Position numbers and translations under genes: made by a program. From Micromonospora sp. 15K316 (lineage in GTDB: Bacteria; Actinomycetota; Actinomycetes; Mycobacteriales; Micromonosporaceae): a stretch of DNA of 64,000 nucleotides. Within the stretch, counting starts at the first letter, position 1. Each line of letters begins with the position of its first letter. Where the stretch lies: the NCBI RefSeq assembly GCF_004348525.1, contig NZ_SMKG01000014.1:1-64000 (forward strand), read 5' to 3'. Below, one piece after another: positions 55,901 to 63,079 of the stretch. The notes beneath the pieces were generated by a model. That model had not been told where the DNA came from and did not search any database. It saw only the letters and a list, made by a program, of their open reading frames with translations.

Positions 55901-56806
55901 CTGCCGTCGTCGGGCAAGGACCCGTACGGCACGCCGGACCGGGGCGGCTTCACCGGCTGGGTGAACTGGTCGGTGAACAGCCGCCGCAACGCGGACCAGC
56001 AGTGGCTGGAGGCGGACGTGCGCGCCTTCGCGCAGTCGATCACGCTGAACGCGCCGGAGGTGCTCGACCTGAACAAGACGGCGCAGCTCAGCGGCAGCAT
56101 CGTCCAGCCTCAGGGGGTGTCTACCGGAACCCGGGTGGTGCCTCTGCAGTACCCGATGTCCGTGCACTGGAGCGGATCGTCGAGCCTCGCGATCGGCAGC
56201 GGCGACGCAGCCATCGCGGATGCCCGCCGTGCCGGCAAGGTCGCGATCCTCGACCCGCAGACACGGACGCTGACGGCACTGCGCCGCGGGTCGGTGACGG
56301 TCACCGTGACGAATGACTCGATGCGGCAGTACACCGACAGCGCTTCGCTCGCGCCGATCGCCACCTCGAAGACCATCCAGGTCGGACCGCCGGCCCCGGC
56401 CGGGCCGAAGTTCTCCGCGGAGACCCCGGTCTTCACCGCCCAGCCGGTGGGCACGCTCGGGCAAACTCGGAAGGTCACGGTGACCAACACCGGCGACCAG
56501 CCGCTACGGATCTACTCGACCGACATCGAAGGAGCGGGCAAGGAGGCGCGCAGCGTGTTCCGGGTCGACCGTGACATGTGCTCGGGCCGCACGATCGCGC
56601 CGGGCGGCACCTGTGTCGTCTCCGTACGGTTCATCCCGACGCGACCGAACGTGACCTCGACGGCGTCTCTGGTCTTCCGGTCGAACACCGCCGAGCGCCG
56701 CGACTCGGTCGCGCTGGCCGGGACGAGCACCAAGCCCCAATGGAGCTGGGGTGGTGACGGTCCGGCCTGGTACCCGAGCCTGACCGGCCTGCCCTGGGTC
56801 GAGTAG
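52922..56806 (+). CDS. 1294-aa exported phosphodiester glycosidase-metallophosphoesterase fusion
   Basis: A giant secreted protein. The signal peptide (1-31, GVLAAAVTLMASPAAAEA) leads into a phosphodiester glycosidase (NAGPA/DUF2233) domain at about 45-400 with GVNGEFFD (115-122) and NLDGGGSTTM (357-366). Ig-like strands and a galactose-binding-like domain (about 400-740) follow. Then comes a calcineurin-type phosphoesterase at about 765-1010 with D771, GD at 804-805, GNHE 856-859, AHHP (H933/H934) and the final loop GSHAQ (975-979) in place of GHxH. A BIg-like region and an ASH-type domain (about 1155-1265) end the protein. GTG 52922 follows AAGGA. Two successive steps on sugar-phosphate polymers are inferred. 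Confidence 0.87.
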   Translation: MRSKVPTARRVTPLVGVLAAAVTLMASPAAAEAHPRQPDAPVTGGIPLVNTNEKIGPGIGLQHVKALDQSGWYDAQFLTVDLSNHAVSTDLLTSGPVASGGPLSVAANDAGAVAGVNGEFFDIGNSNAALGGEIQNGQLIKTADIGGRQHVGVSQDGIAQLVDLAVDSTANFAGADHKVLSINAANGGGVPADGLIAFTSAWGTYSRNRGLSGVDASRIAEVVVSGGKVVSVAPNGPAGSGPIPDEGFVLVGRDAAATALRALHPGDPVTLTYSLANDVAKTMKFALGNGGTIVSGGKVSPGLDTSIAPRTALGFKDGGRTLILATWDGPGGTGKGGVGIDKEARDLAALGVETAVNLDGGGSTTMVARALGATEATVRNAPSDGHERNDPNGVGVFVAPGDGKLHQLVIEPAEGGTSGDGGVKVFPGLHRALVAQGLDNHETPVAVNPKSIRWHATGASVKSGMLQAPSRTSGPVAVTAGVGRTGAMVKVDVLGKLDSVELSAGRLSIADTTPEAAATVSVTGRDDQGYTAPIDPTDLTLDYDHSVVDVQPSAGRLKVTPLKAAGTILTISVSGRSVQLPITVGVQTVSAYDFSDDVLARWRNNSTAATTFSKDPDGLRIDFTAMRNVGIAATSAANRVAVPGQPLRVRLRIKSSIAVPNGLTYLGYSDANGKGTGVYGTALVASDDWQYATFTLPAGTAFPISISSFQGINTSVPQQRAGTFVLNRIEADVPTSVELPEQPALQPDRLVSADGSLEHGAGTWNFASLSDVQFTADNPNLTQVATAALQRIRQTKPDLVILNGDITDRGLPQDLALARQVLTDAGCDLIPVGQEPAENSTPDPRTGKLPCYYVPGNHESYGLNNTQSDLSAFKAEFGQPYRTFDHKGTRFILLASSLGTLRGTAWDQLPMMQKALDDAKGDPSVRNVVVAAHHPVDDPAETRASQLGDRAEVQLVEKLLTEFRDDSGKGAVMFGSHAQVVNVHRVEGVPYVVLPSSGKDPYGTPDRGGFTGWVNWSVNSRRNADQQWLEADVRAFAQSITLNAPEVLDLNKTAQLSGSIVQPQGVSTGTRVVPLQYPMSVHWSGSSSLAIGSGDAAIADARRAGKVAILDPQTRTLTALRRGSVTVTVTNDSMRQYTDSASLAPIATSKTIQVGPPAPAGPKFSAETPVFTAQPVGTLGQTRKVTVTNTGDQPLRIYSTDIEGAGKEARSVFRVDRDMCSGRTIAPGGTCVVSVRFIPTRPNVTSTASLVFRSNTAERRDSVALAGTSTKPQWSWGGDGPAWYPSLTGLPWVE

Positions 56807-57204
56807 CTCGGGAAGCGGGCCACAACAGGCCGGCGAGCCGGCACCGGGCTCGGGGTGGCACATGCTGCTGCCCCGAGCCCGACCGTTTTCTGGCGGTGCA
56901 ACACCGATCGGGTATGACACCGGCGATGTCGGCGGACGGCCCACGCTCCGGCAACGGTCACCCGCGCTCGTCTCCGCCGGCGGACCCACCGCTCGCGCAA
57001 CGTGGTGAGTCAACGCTCAAGCGACGGATACGAATGTCGTGATTGCAGGGGTTCTCGGCCGGATCGGCGTGGTCGATCAGTTCAGCTGGTGTGACCGTGG
57101 AGAACAGGCAGAGGTGTTCCGGCCCCGTCCGGAGTCATGACTCGGGCAGCCGCGGCCGGAGCCCCCCATTGATCCGATCATCAATTCCGCCTGTTGGAGG
57201 ACCC
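56807..57204. other. 398-bp intergenic region
   Basis: It begins with the terminator hairpin at 56845-56881. The remainder shows no gene and should hold the promoter of the LLM-oxidoreductase gene. Confidence 0.35.
56845..56881 (+). terminator. 11-bp hairpin terminator
   Basis: CGGGCTCGGGG (56845-56855) pairs with CCCCGAGCCCG (56871-56881); TTTT follows shortly after (56886-56889). Confidence 0.65.
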
Positions 57205-58167
57205 ATGGAAATCGGTCTCGCGCTGCCCACCGCCGGGCCGGAGACCTCGCCGGAGACGATCGTCAAGGTCGCCAAGGAGGCCGAACGGCTCGGCTACGCC
57301 GCCCTGTGGACGTTCGAGCGCCTGCTCCGCCCGCTGGAGAAGGTCGTGCTCTGGACGGGGGGCGAACCCCAGACGGTGCCGGAGTTCTACGGGTCGACGT
57401 ACGAGCCGCTGGAGACACTCAGCTATGTCGCCGCCGAGACCGAGCGGATCAAGCTGGGCACCGCGGTCCTGCTGGCGCCGATGCACGTACCCGTGATGCT
57501 CGCCCGCCGGCTCGCCACCCTGGACCAGTTCAGCGGCGGCCGGGTCATCGCCGGCATGGGACAGGGCTGGCAGCACCACGAGTTCGAGACGGCGAACGTG
57601 TCGAGCAGACGCAAGGGCGTCCGCACGGAGGAGTTCATCGCCGCGATGCGCACCTCGTGGGGTCCGGATCCGGTCCAGCATGAAGGCGAGTTCTACAAGA
57701 TCACGCCGTCGCAGGTGAATCCCAAGCCGGTCCAAGCGCACATTCCGGTGCTGCTGGCCGCGACGTCGCCGGCCGCCATCAAGCGCGCCGCCCGGATCTC
57801 CGACGGCCTGCTCCCGCTCACCTCCTCGGCGCAGGAACTGCGCGGCGTCGTGTCCGCGTTCCATGAGGCCGCCCGGGAGGCGGGCCGCGACCCCAGGGAT
57901 CTCCAGGTGGTCAACCAGGCGGCCTGGCCGACCCCGGTCACCCGGGAGCCGATCGGGGACGGCCGGCCCTTCCTCGGCGGATCGCCCCGGCAGATCGCCG
58001 AGGACCTGATGGCCGCCCGCGAGACTGGCGCCACCCAGGTATACCTCGCCGCCGGCCAGGGCCTCGGGCTCGACGTCGGCCTCAAGGCCGCCGACGTGGA
58101 CGAATGGCTCGGACTGCTCGGTGAGGTGATCCAGGAGGCCGACCGCCTCGGCGTCCTCGCGCCCTGA
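57205..58167 (+). CDS. LLM-class (probably F420-dependent) oxidoreductase
   Basis: A 320-aa luciferase-like monooxygenase-family barrel. The N-terminus reads IGLALPTAGPETSPETIVKV, then ERLGYAALWTFERLL, IKLGTAVLLAPMHVPVMLAR (cofactor-binding strand), SGGRVIAGMGQGWQHHEFET and a C-terminal GSPRQIAEDLMAARETGATQ. Actinobacterial members of this shape, named for the F420 cofactor, reduce or oxidise small substrates; FMN use cannot be excluded. ATG 57205 follows TTGGAGG. It is a single gene, upstream of argS. Confidence 0.86.
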   Translation: MEIGLALPTAGPETSPETIVKVAKEAERLGYAALWTFERLLRPLEKVVLWTGGEPQTVPEFYGSTYEPLETLSYVAAETERIKLGTAVLLAPMHVPVMLARRLATLDQFSGGRVIAGMGQGWQHHEFETANVSSRRKGVRTEEFIAAMRTSWGPDPVQHEGEFYKITPSQVNPKPVQAHIPVLLAATSPAAIKRAARISDGLLPLTSSAQELRGVVSAFHEAAREAGRDPRDLQVVNQAAWPTPVTREPIGDGRPFLGGSPRQIAEDLMAARETGATQVYLAAGQGLGLDVGLKAADVDEWLGLLGEVIQEADRLGVLAP

Positions 58168-58215
58168 GGACCAAACGGCGTTGCGCGGCCGCCGCCCGTG
58201 CGGTTAGCTGGCGGC

Positions 58216-58305
58216 ATGACCAGCTCGCGCGTGTTCCCGGCGGCGTCCCCTGACGTCCTGTTCGGCGCGCTGCGACGCCGGCGGTCCCGCGACCGCCTGC
58301 GCTGA
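58216..58305 (+). CDS. Arg-rich 29-aa leader peptide upstream of argS (candidate attenuator)
   Basis: MTSSRVFPAASP, then a run ending ALRRRRSRDRLR: seven of the last ten codons are arginine (CGA CGC CGG CGG TCC CGC GAC CGC CTG CGC), just before the stop. It ends 114 bp before argS, which charges arginine, and is flanked by hairpins that can pair in two ways (58280-58343). This is the layout of an attenuation leader: stalling at Arg codons when charged tRNA-Arg is short would change RNA folding. The promoter is not clear; TTGCGC and TTAGCT upstream would give a leaderless message. GC-rich DNA makes Arg codons common, so chance cannot be dismissed. Confidence 0.4.
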   Translation: MTSSRVFPAASPDVLFGALRRRRSRDRLR

Positions 58306-58343
58306 GCAACCTGCTCCACGACCGGCGGATCGAGCCGCCGGTC
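58280..58343 (+). promoter_or_regulatory. Mutually exclusive hairpins between leader peptide and argS
   Basis: Segment 1 GGCGGTC (58280-58286) pairs with segment 2 GACCGCC (58291-58297). Segment 3 GACCGGCGG (58320-58328) pairs with segment 4 CCGCCGGTC (58335-58343). Segment 2 can instead pair with segment 3 (CCGCC 58293-58297 with GGCGG 58324-58328). Segments 1-2 lie in the Arg codons. There is no U run after 3-4. Confidence 0.4.
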
Positions 58344-58419
58344 ATCGTCGATCGTCCTCGGTCCGCCCGCATCCCATTCGGTGATCCGCGCTGCGGATCC
58401 GAGCGAGATCGGCGTACCC

Positions 58420-60138
58420 ATGGATCTGGAGAAACTTCTGACCGACCGGCTGGCGCCGGCGTTCGCGACGGTGGCGGGCGAGCCGGTGGACCCGGTCGTG
58501 CGGCGCTCCCAGCGGGCTGACTTCCAGTCCGACGCGGCGCTGGCACTGGCTCGGCAGGTCGGCCGGCCGCCGCGCGCCGTCGCCACCGAGGTGCTGCGGC
58601 ACGCCGAGTTGGCCGACCTGTGCAGCGTGGTGGAGCTCTCCGGCCCGGGCTTTCTCAACCTGACCGTCGCCGACGACGCCTTGGCCGGGATGGTCTCCGC
58701 GCTGGCCACCAGCGCGCGGCTGGGGGTGCCGGTGGCCGCCGCGCCGGAGACCGTCGTGGTCGACTACTCGGCGCCGAACGTGGCGAAGGAGATGCACGTC
58801 GGGCACCTGCGGTCGACGGTGATCGGCGACGCGGCGGCCCGGCTGTTGGAGTGGCTGGGGCACCGGGTGCTGCGAGCCAACCACCTGGGCGACTGGGGCA
58901 CACCCTTCGGCATGCTGATCGAGCACCTGGTCGACCCGGGCGAGCCCGGGGCGGCGCAGGAGCTGTCGATGGGTGACCTGGACTCGTTCTACAAGGCGGC
59001 TCGGGCCAAGTTCGACGTCGACGAGGCGTTCCGGGAACGGTCCCGGCGGCGGGTGGTGGCGTTGCAGGGCGGCGACGAGGCGACCCTGCGGCTGTGGCGG
59101 TTGCTGGTGGAGCAGTCCGAGCGGTACTTCCTGACCGTGTACGACCTGCTCGACGTGACCCTCACCGAACGGGATTTCCACGGTGAGAGCAGCTACAACG
59201 ACCTGCTCGGCCCGGTGGTCGAGGAGCTGGACCGGCTCGGGCTGCTGCGGGAGAGCGCGGGGGCGGCCTGCGTGTTCCCGCCGGGCTTCGTCGGACGGGA
59301 CGGCGCGTCGCTGCCGTTGATCGTGCGGAAGTCCGATGGCGGGTACGGCTACCCGGCGACCGACCTGGCGGCGATCCGGCACCGGACCGGCACGCTGGGC
59401 GCGACCCGCCTGCTCTACGTGGTCGGGCTACCGCAGCGGCAGCACTTCGAGATGGTGTACGCCGCCGCCGGGCAGGCCGGATGGCTGGGCCCGCCGGCCC
59501 GGGCCGAGCACGTCGGGTTCGGTTCGATCCTCGGGTCGGACGGACGGATGCTGCGTAGCCGGGCCGGCGGGTCGGTGAAGCTGGTGGGGTTACTGGAGGA
59601 GGCGATCGCCCGGGCCACCGCACTGGCCCGGGAGCGGAACCCGGAGCTGGGCGAGGTCGAGGCGGCCGAGGTGGGCCGGGCGGTCGGCATCGGCGCGGTC
59701 AAGTACGCGGACCTGTCCAGTGACCGGAACAGGGACTACGTGCTCGACTGGGAGCGGATGCTGTCGCTGGACGGCAACACGGCGCCCTACCTGCAGTACG
59801 CGTACTCGCGGATCCGGTCGATCTTCCGGCGGGCCGGGGTGGCGGCTCAGCCGGACGCGGGGATCTCGCTGGCCGAGCCCGCGGAGCGGGCACTCGCCTT
59901 CGAGTTGGTCGGCTTCGCCGGGGTGGTCGGCGCGGTGGCGGTGAACCTGGAGTTTCACCACCTCGCCGGGTATCTGTACCGGCTCGCCGCCACGTTCAGC
60001 ACGTTCTACGAGCGGTGTCCCGTGCTGCGGGCCGACGGACCGGTACGGGAGAGCCGTCTGGTGCTCTGCGACCTGACCGCCCGGGTGCTCCAACAGGGGC
60101 TCTACCTGCTCGGCATTCGAACCCCGGAACGGATGTGA
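58420..60138 (+). CDS. argS: Arginyl-tRNA synthetase
   Basis: A 572-aa class I aminoacyl-tRNA synthetase that attaches arginine to tRNA-Arg. The N-terminal Add-1 domain (1-110) has GFLNLTV. The catalytic fold opens with SAPNVAKEMHVGHLRST (HVGH at 126-129), then NHLGDWGTPFGMLI. The KMSKS equivalent is degenerate, as usual for ArgRS, near DGRMLRSRAGGSVKL. The anticodon-binding helical domain contains YLQYAYSRIRSIFRRA and ends at QGLYLLGIRTPERM. ATG 58420 has only a weak ribosome site. An Arg-rich leader peptide lies 114 bp upstream. A GNAT remnant follows in the same frame after the stop. Whether a second argS exists elsewhere is not known from here. Confidence 0.95.
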   Translation: MDLEKLLTDRLAPAFATVAGEPVDPVVRRSQRADFQSDAALALARQVGRPPRAVATEVLRHAELADLCSVVELSGPGFLNLTVADDALAGMVSALATSARLGVPVAAAPETVVVDYSAPNVAKEMHVGHLRSTVIGDAAARLLEWLGHRVLRANHLGDWGTPFGMLIEHLVDPGEPGAAQELSMGDLDSFYKAARAKFDVDEAFRERSRRRVVALQGGDEATLRLWRLLVEQSERYFLTVYDLLDVTLTERDFHGESSYNDLLGPVVEELDRLGLLRESAGAACVFPPGFVGRDGASLPLIVRKSDGGYGYPATDLAAIRHRTGTLGATRLLYVVGLPQRQHFEMVYAAAGQAGWLGPPARAEHVGFGSILGSDGRMLRSRAGGSVKLVGLLEEAIARATALARERNPELGEVEAAEVGRAVGIGAVKYADLSSDRNRDYVLDWERMLSLDGNTAPYLQYAYSRIRSIFRRAGVAAQPDAGISLAEPAERALAFELVGFAGVVGAVAVNLEFHHLAGYLYRLAATFSTFYERCPVLRADGPVRESRLVLCDLTARVLQQGLYLLGIRTPERM

Positions 60139-60306
60139 TCACGGCTGGGGCTGCACCGGGTGCGGGCGGAGACCCTGCTGCACAACGTCGGATCGCGGCG
60201 GGTGCTGGAGCGCAACGGGTTCGTGGAGTTCGGCGTGGCGCCGGGGTACCTCAACATCGCCGGCCGGTGGCAGGACCACGCTGTCTACCAGGTGCTGAAC
60301 CCGTCC
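60139..60306 (+). pseudogene. C-terminal GNAT (RimJ-like) remnant, in frame after argS
   Basis: Directly after the argS stop the same frame reads LGLHRVRAETLLHNVGSRRV, then LERNGFVEFGVAPGYLNIAG and WQDHAVYQVLNP. This is the last 55 residues of a RimJ-type N-acetyltransferase. The acetyl-CoA-binding N-terminal two thirds are missing, and no start is credible. It is a deletion remnant brought against argS. Confidence 0.7.
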
Positions 60307-60509
60307 CTCGCGGGCGACCGACAGGGCAGCTCACCACGGGGCGCCGAGGCCCACATCCACGGCGGGTCCACACCGGACATAGGCGTCCGAACCACCCTCT
60401 CGCTGCGCGCGACGGCGCAGTAGAGGTAGCGATAGACGGGGGTCGACCTGTAAGACCGACGATAGGCGCGCAGCAGAGATCGCGCTTCCCGGCTATCGCG
60501 GAGGTCAAC

Positions 60510-61802
60510 TTGCCCAGTCTGCAAGACAGACCGACCATCTCTCCCCGTCGCCTCGGCGCCATCCTGACACCGGTGATCACCGCGGCAGTCGCCGCCGCCG
60601 TCGTCCTCGCCGTCACGGCGCAGCCTCCGCCGCCGGCGGACGCTCCGCTCGACCACGCGCTCCGGGTGACCGGGCCGGAAGGCATCCGCAGCGTGGCGTA
60701 CACCCAGGCCGTCGCGGCCGTGAAGACCAAGAGGCCGAAGGTCACCGTGATCGGGACCGGCGGCACGATCTCGGGCGTCGCCACCTCGCGGAGCAGCTTC
60801 ACCAGCTACCAGTCCGGCCGGATCCCGATCGGCGACATGGTCGGCCAGTTGCAGCCCGAGATCGGCGAGGTCGCCGAGGTGACCACGGTGCAGTTCGGCA
60901 ACAAGGGCTCGGGCGGATACAGCATGGCCGAGTTCCACGCGCTGACGCTCGCCGTGGAGTCGGCGCTGCGGAGCTCGGACGGCGTCGTGGTCACCAGCGG
61001 CACGGACACGATGGAGGAGTTCGCGTACTGGCTCGACCTGACCGTGCAGAGTCAGAAGCCGGTCGTGCTCACCGGGGCGATGCGTCCGTGGGCCGCGGGG
61101 ACGCCGGACGGTCCGCAGGTCATCGGGGCTGACGGCCCGGCGAACCTCTACAACTCGATCGTCCTGGCGGCGAGCCAGTCCACGTACTGCTACGGCGCGG
61201 TGCTCATGCTCGGCGACGAGTTCCACGCCGCCAGGGACGTCACCAAGACGAGCACCCACCGGATGGACACCTTCCAGTCCCGCGAGCTCGGCGTGCTCGG
61301 CTGGATCGACGGGCCGGACATCAAGGTCGGTCGGGCGCCGGCGCGAGTGGACGACTGTGACAGCAAGAAGCGCTGGCGGACGCCGTTCGACCTGTCCCAG
61401 ATCCCGCCGACCGCGCTGCCCCGGGTCGAAGTGGTCTACGGCTACCAGCAGGCCGGCGGCGAGGCCATCACCGCCTTCGCGGCAGCCGGAGTCAAGGGCA
61501 TCGTCACGGCGGGTACGGGAGCCGGCGGTCTCTCCTCCGCGCAGAGCAGCGCCCGGACCGCCGCCGCCCGATCGGGCGTGGTGTTCGTGACCGCGTCGCG
61601 CACCGGCTCCGGCTCCACGTACGGGGGAAGCGGCAGCCTCCCCATAGTCGCCGGCGACGACCTGCTGCCGCAGAAGGCCCGGCTGCTGCTCCTGCTCAGC
61701 CTCGCCTTCTCCCCCACCGACACCGGCAAGGTCCGGGAGTGGGTGACCACCCTCGGCAATCCCGAATGGGACACCACGCCGAAGGGCAGGGGCGACAACT
61801 GA
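60510..61802 (+). CDS. Secreted type II L-asparaginase
   Basis: A 430-aa asparaginase of type II (extracytoplasmic) that hydrolyses L-asparagine to aspartate and ammonia. An N-terminal hydrophobic helix (about 15-37, LGAILTPVITAAVAAAVVLA) acts as signal or anchor. The first catalytic threonine is T86 in GTGGTISG; the second pair is T165-D166 in TSGTDTMEE. GAMRP and ADGPANLYNSIVLAA are also typical. The start is TTG 60510, five bases after CGGAGG. The C-terminal dimer domain is complete. It probably supplies nitrogen from external asparagine. Confidence 0.92.
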   Translation: MPSLQDRPTISPRRLGAILTPVITAAVAAAVVLAVTAQPPPPADAPLDHALRVTGPEGIRSVAYTQAVAAVKTKRPKVTVIGTGGTISGVATSRSSFTSYQSGRIPIGDMVGQLQPEIGEVAEVTTVQFGNKGSGGYSMAEFHALTLAVESALRSSDGVVVTSGTDTMEEFAYWLDLTVQSQKPVVLTGAMRPWAAGTPDGPQVIGADGPANLYNSIVLAASQSTYCYGAVLMLGDEFHAARDVTKTSTHRMDTFQSRELGVLGWIDGPDIKVGRAPARVDDCDSKKRWRTPFDLSQIPPTALPRVEVVYGYQQAGGEAITAFAAAGVKGIVTAGTGAGGLSSAQSSARTAAARSGVVFVTASRTGSGSTYGGSGSLPIVAGDDLLPQKARLLLLLSLAFSPTDTGKVREWVTTLGNPEWDTTPKGRGDN

Positions 61803-61900
61803 TCACCTCGGGTGGCCGGGCCGTGGTCCCGCCCGGCCACCCGAGCCGCGCGAGGACGGCCGTCCGGTGGAGAGAGCGCCGCCCGGTCGCCAGGACGGGG

Positions 61901-62527
61901 CTACGCGAAGCTGAGGTCTTCGGTCCGGGCGCGCTTCAGTTCGGTGAACGCCCGGCAGCCTGCGAGCAGGCGGGCGCCGTCGAAGAGGCGCAGCGCCTCT
62001 TCGCCGCGGGGGATCGAGGTCAGCACGGGGCCGAAGAAGGCCACGTCGTCGACGAGGACCGTCGGGGTGCCGAGGTCCTCCCCGACGAGTCGTCGGGCGC
62101 GGGCGGTGCTCGCGCGCATCTGCTGGTCGACATCGCCTCGGTGAGCGGCCTCGGCCAGCTCGGCGGGAAGGTCCGCCTCGGCCAGGGCCGCCGGGACGAC
62201 GACGTCGAAGTCCTTGTTCTTCTCGTCGTGGATCCGACGGCCGAGCGCCGGGTAGAGACGTGCGAGGGCAGCGGCGCCGTGTTGTGCGACCGTTGCCGCG
62301 CACACCCGCGCCGGCCCCCAGGCCCGGTCGTTGAATTCGCGGTACCAGGGTTCCAGGTCGCGATGCTCGTTGATCACCGCGAGGCTCATCACCTCGAACC
62401 GCAGCGCGATCGGACGCAGCCGAGCCACCTCCATGAGCCAGCGCGAGGTGATCCAGGCGAACGGGCACGAGGGGTCAACGTAGGCCGTGACCACCGGGGC
62501 CGACCCCTCCCCGAAGTTATATTCCAT
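61901..62527 (-). CDS. DsbA-family protein, mycothiol-dependent nitroreductase-like
   Basis: A 208-aa thioredoxin-fold protein of the DsbA/Rv2466c group. The active-site region reads DPSCPFAW with Cys21 and no second cysteine at the CxxC position, which fits one-cysteine members using mycothiol. The insert is all-helical, and VLVDDVAFFGPVLTSIPRGE, with a cis-Pro loop nearby (GTPTVL), completes the fold. Both ATG 62527 and ATG 62548 are possible starts; the second lies in the centre of the palindrome shared with the marR gene. Its promoter must overlap that site, so MarR control is likely. Confidence 0.82.
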   Translation of the reverse strand: MEYNFGEGSAPVVTAYVDPSCPFAWITSRWLMEVARLRPIALRFEVMSLAVINEHRDLEPWYREFNDRAWGPARVCAATVAQHGAAALARLYPALGRRIHDEKNKDFDVVVPAALAEADLPAELAEAAHRGDVDQQMRASTARARRLVGEDLGTPTVLVDDVAFFGPVLTSIPRGEEALRLFDGARLLAGCRAFTELKRARTEDLSFA

Positions 62528-62557
62528 GGAAGCCAATTTACCTTCCATGGAAGGTAA
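62522..62557. promoter_or_regulatory. 20-bp perfect palindrome, MarR operator candidate
   Basis: TTACCTTCCATGGAAGGTAA (62538-62557) is a perfect 20-bp palindrome, and TTCCATGGAA recurs at 62522-62531, 16 bp away. The two lie in the divergent start region of the DsbA-like and marR genes. Confidence 0.75.
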
Positions 62558-62566
62558 GATGCAATC

Positions 62567-63058
62567 GTGAACGAGGACCGCATCACCGAGATCGTTGGTC
62601 AGTGGCGTCGTGAGCGACCGGACCTCGACTCCAGCCCGTTGCTGATCATCGGTCGGATCCAGCAGCTGGCCGAAGCGCTCGACACGGCGCTACGACCGAC
62701 GTTCGCCGCGGCGGACCTCGGCAACGGTGAGTTCGACGTGCTCGCGGCCCTGCGCCGAGAGGGCGAGCCGTACACGCTCACCGCGGGTCAGTTGAGCCAA
62801 CGAATGCTGGTCACCACCGGCGCGGTGACCAAGCGGGTGGATCGGCTGATCACCCGAGGTCTCGTGTCACGCTCGGTCTCCGAAGCCGACGCCCGGGGCA
62901 GAGTCGTCGGGTTGACAGCCGCCGGAGTCACGTTGACCGACCAGCTCATCGAGAAGCATCTCGCCAACGAAGCGGCCATACTTCGCGGCCTCAGCGGCAG
63001 CGACCGCAGCGCGCTCGAGCGCCTACTCGCGACCTTGGCCCGAGCCGTGGCTCCCTGA
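62567..63058 (+). CDS. MarR-family transcriptional regulator
   Basis: A 163-aa winged-helix MarR protein. The helical dimer end (1-45) is followed by FDVLAALRREGEPYTLTAGQ, the recognition helix region LSQRMLVTTGAVTKRVDRLI, the wing SEADARGRVVGLTAAG and the C-terminal helices. GTG 62567 is the start, 12 bases after AAGG. It is divergent from the DsbA-like gene across a 20-bp palindrome, which fits a MarR repressor responding to thiol-reactive or phenolic compounds and controlling both genes. Confidence 0.92.
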   Translation: MNEDRITEIVGQWRRERPDLDSSPLLIIGRIQQLAEALDTALRPTFAAADLGNGEFDVLAALRREGEPYTLTAGQLSQRMLVTTGAVTKRVDRLITRGLVSRSVSEADARGRVVGLTAAGVTLTDQLIEKHLANEAAILRGLSGSDRSALERLLATLARAVAP

Positions 63059-63079
63059 GTCCCCACGGCCCGGACACCG

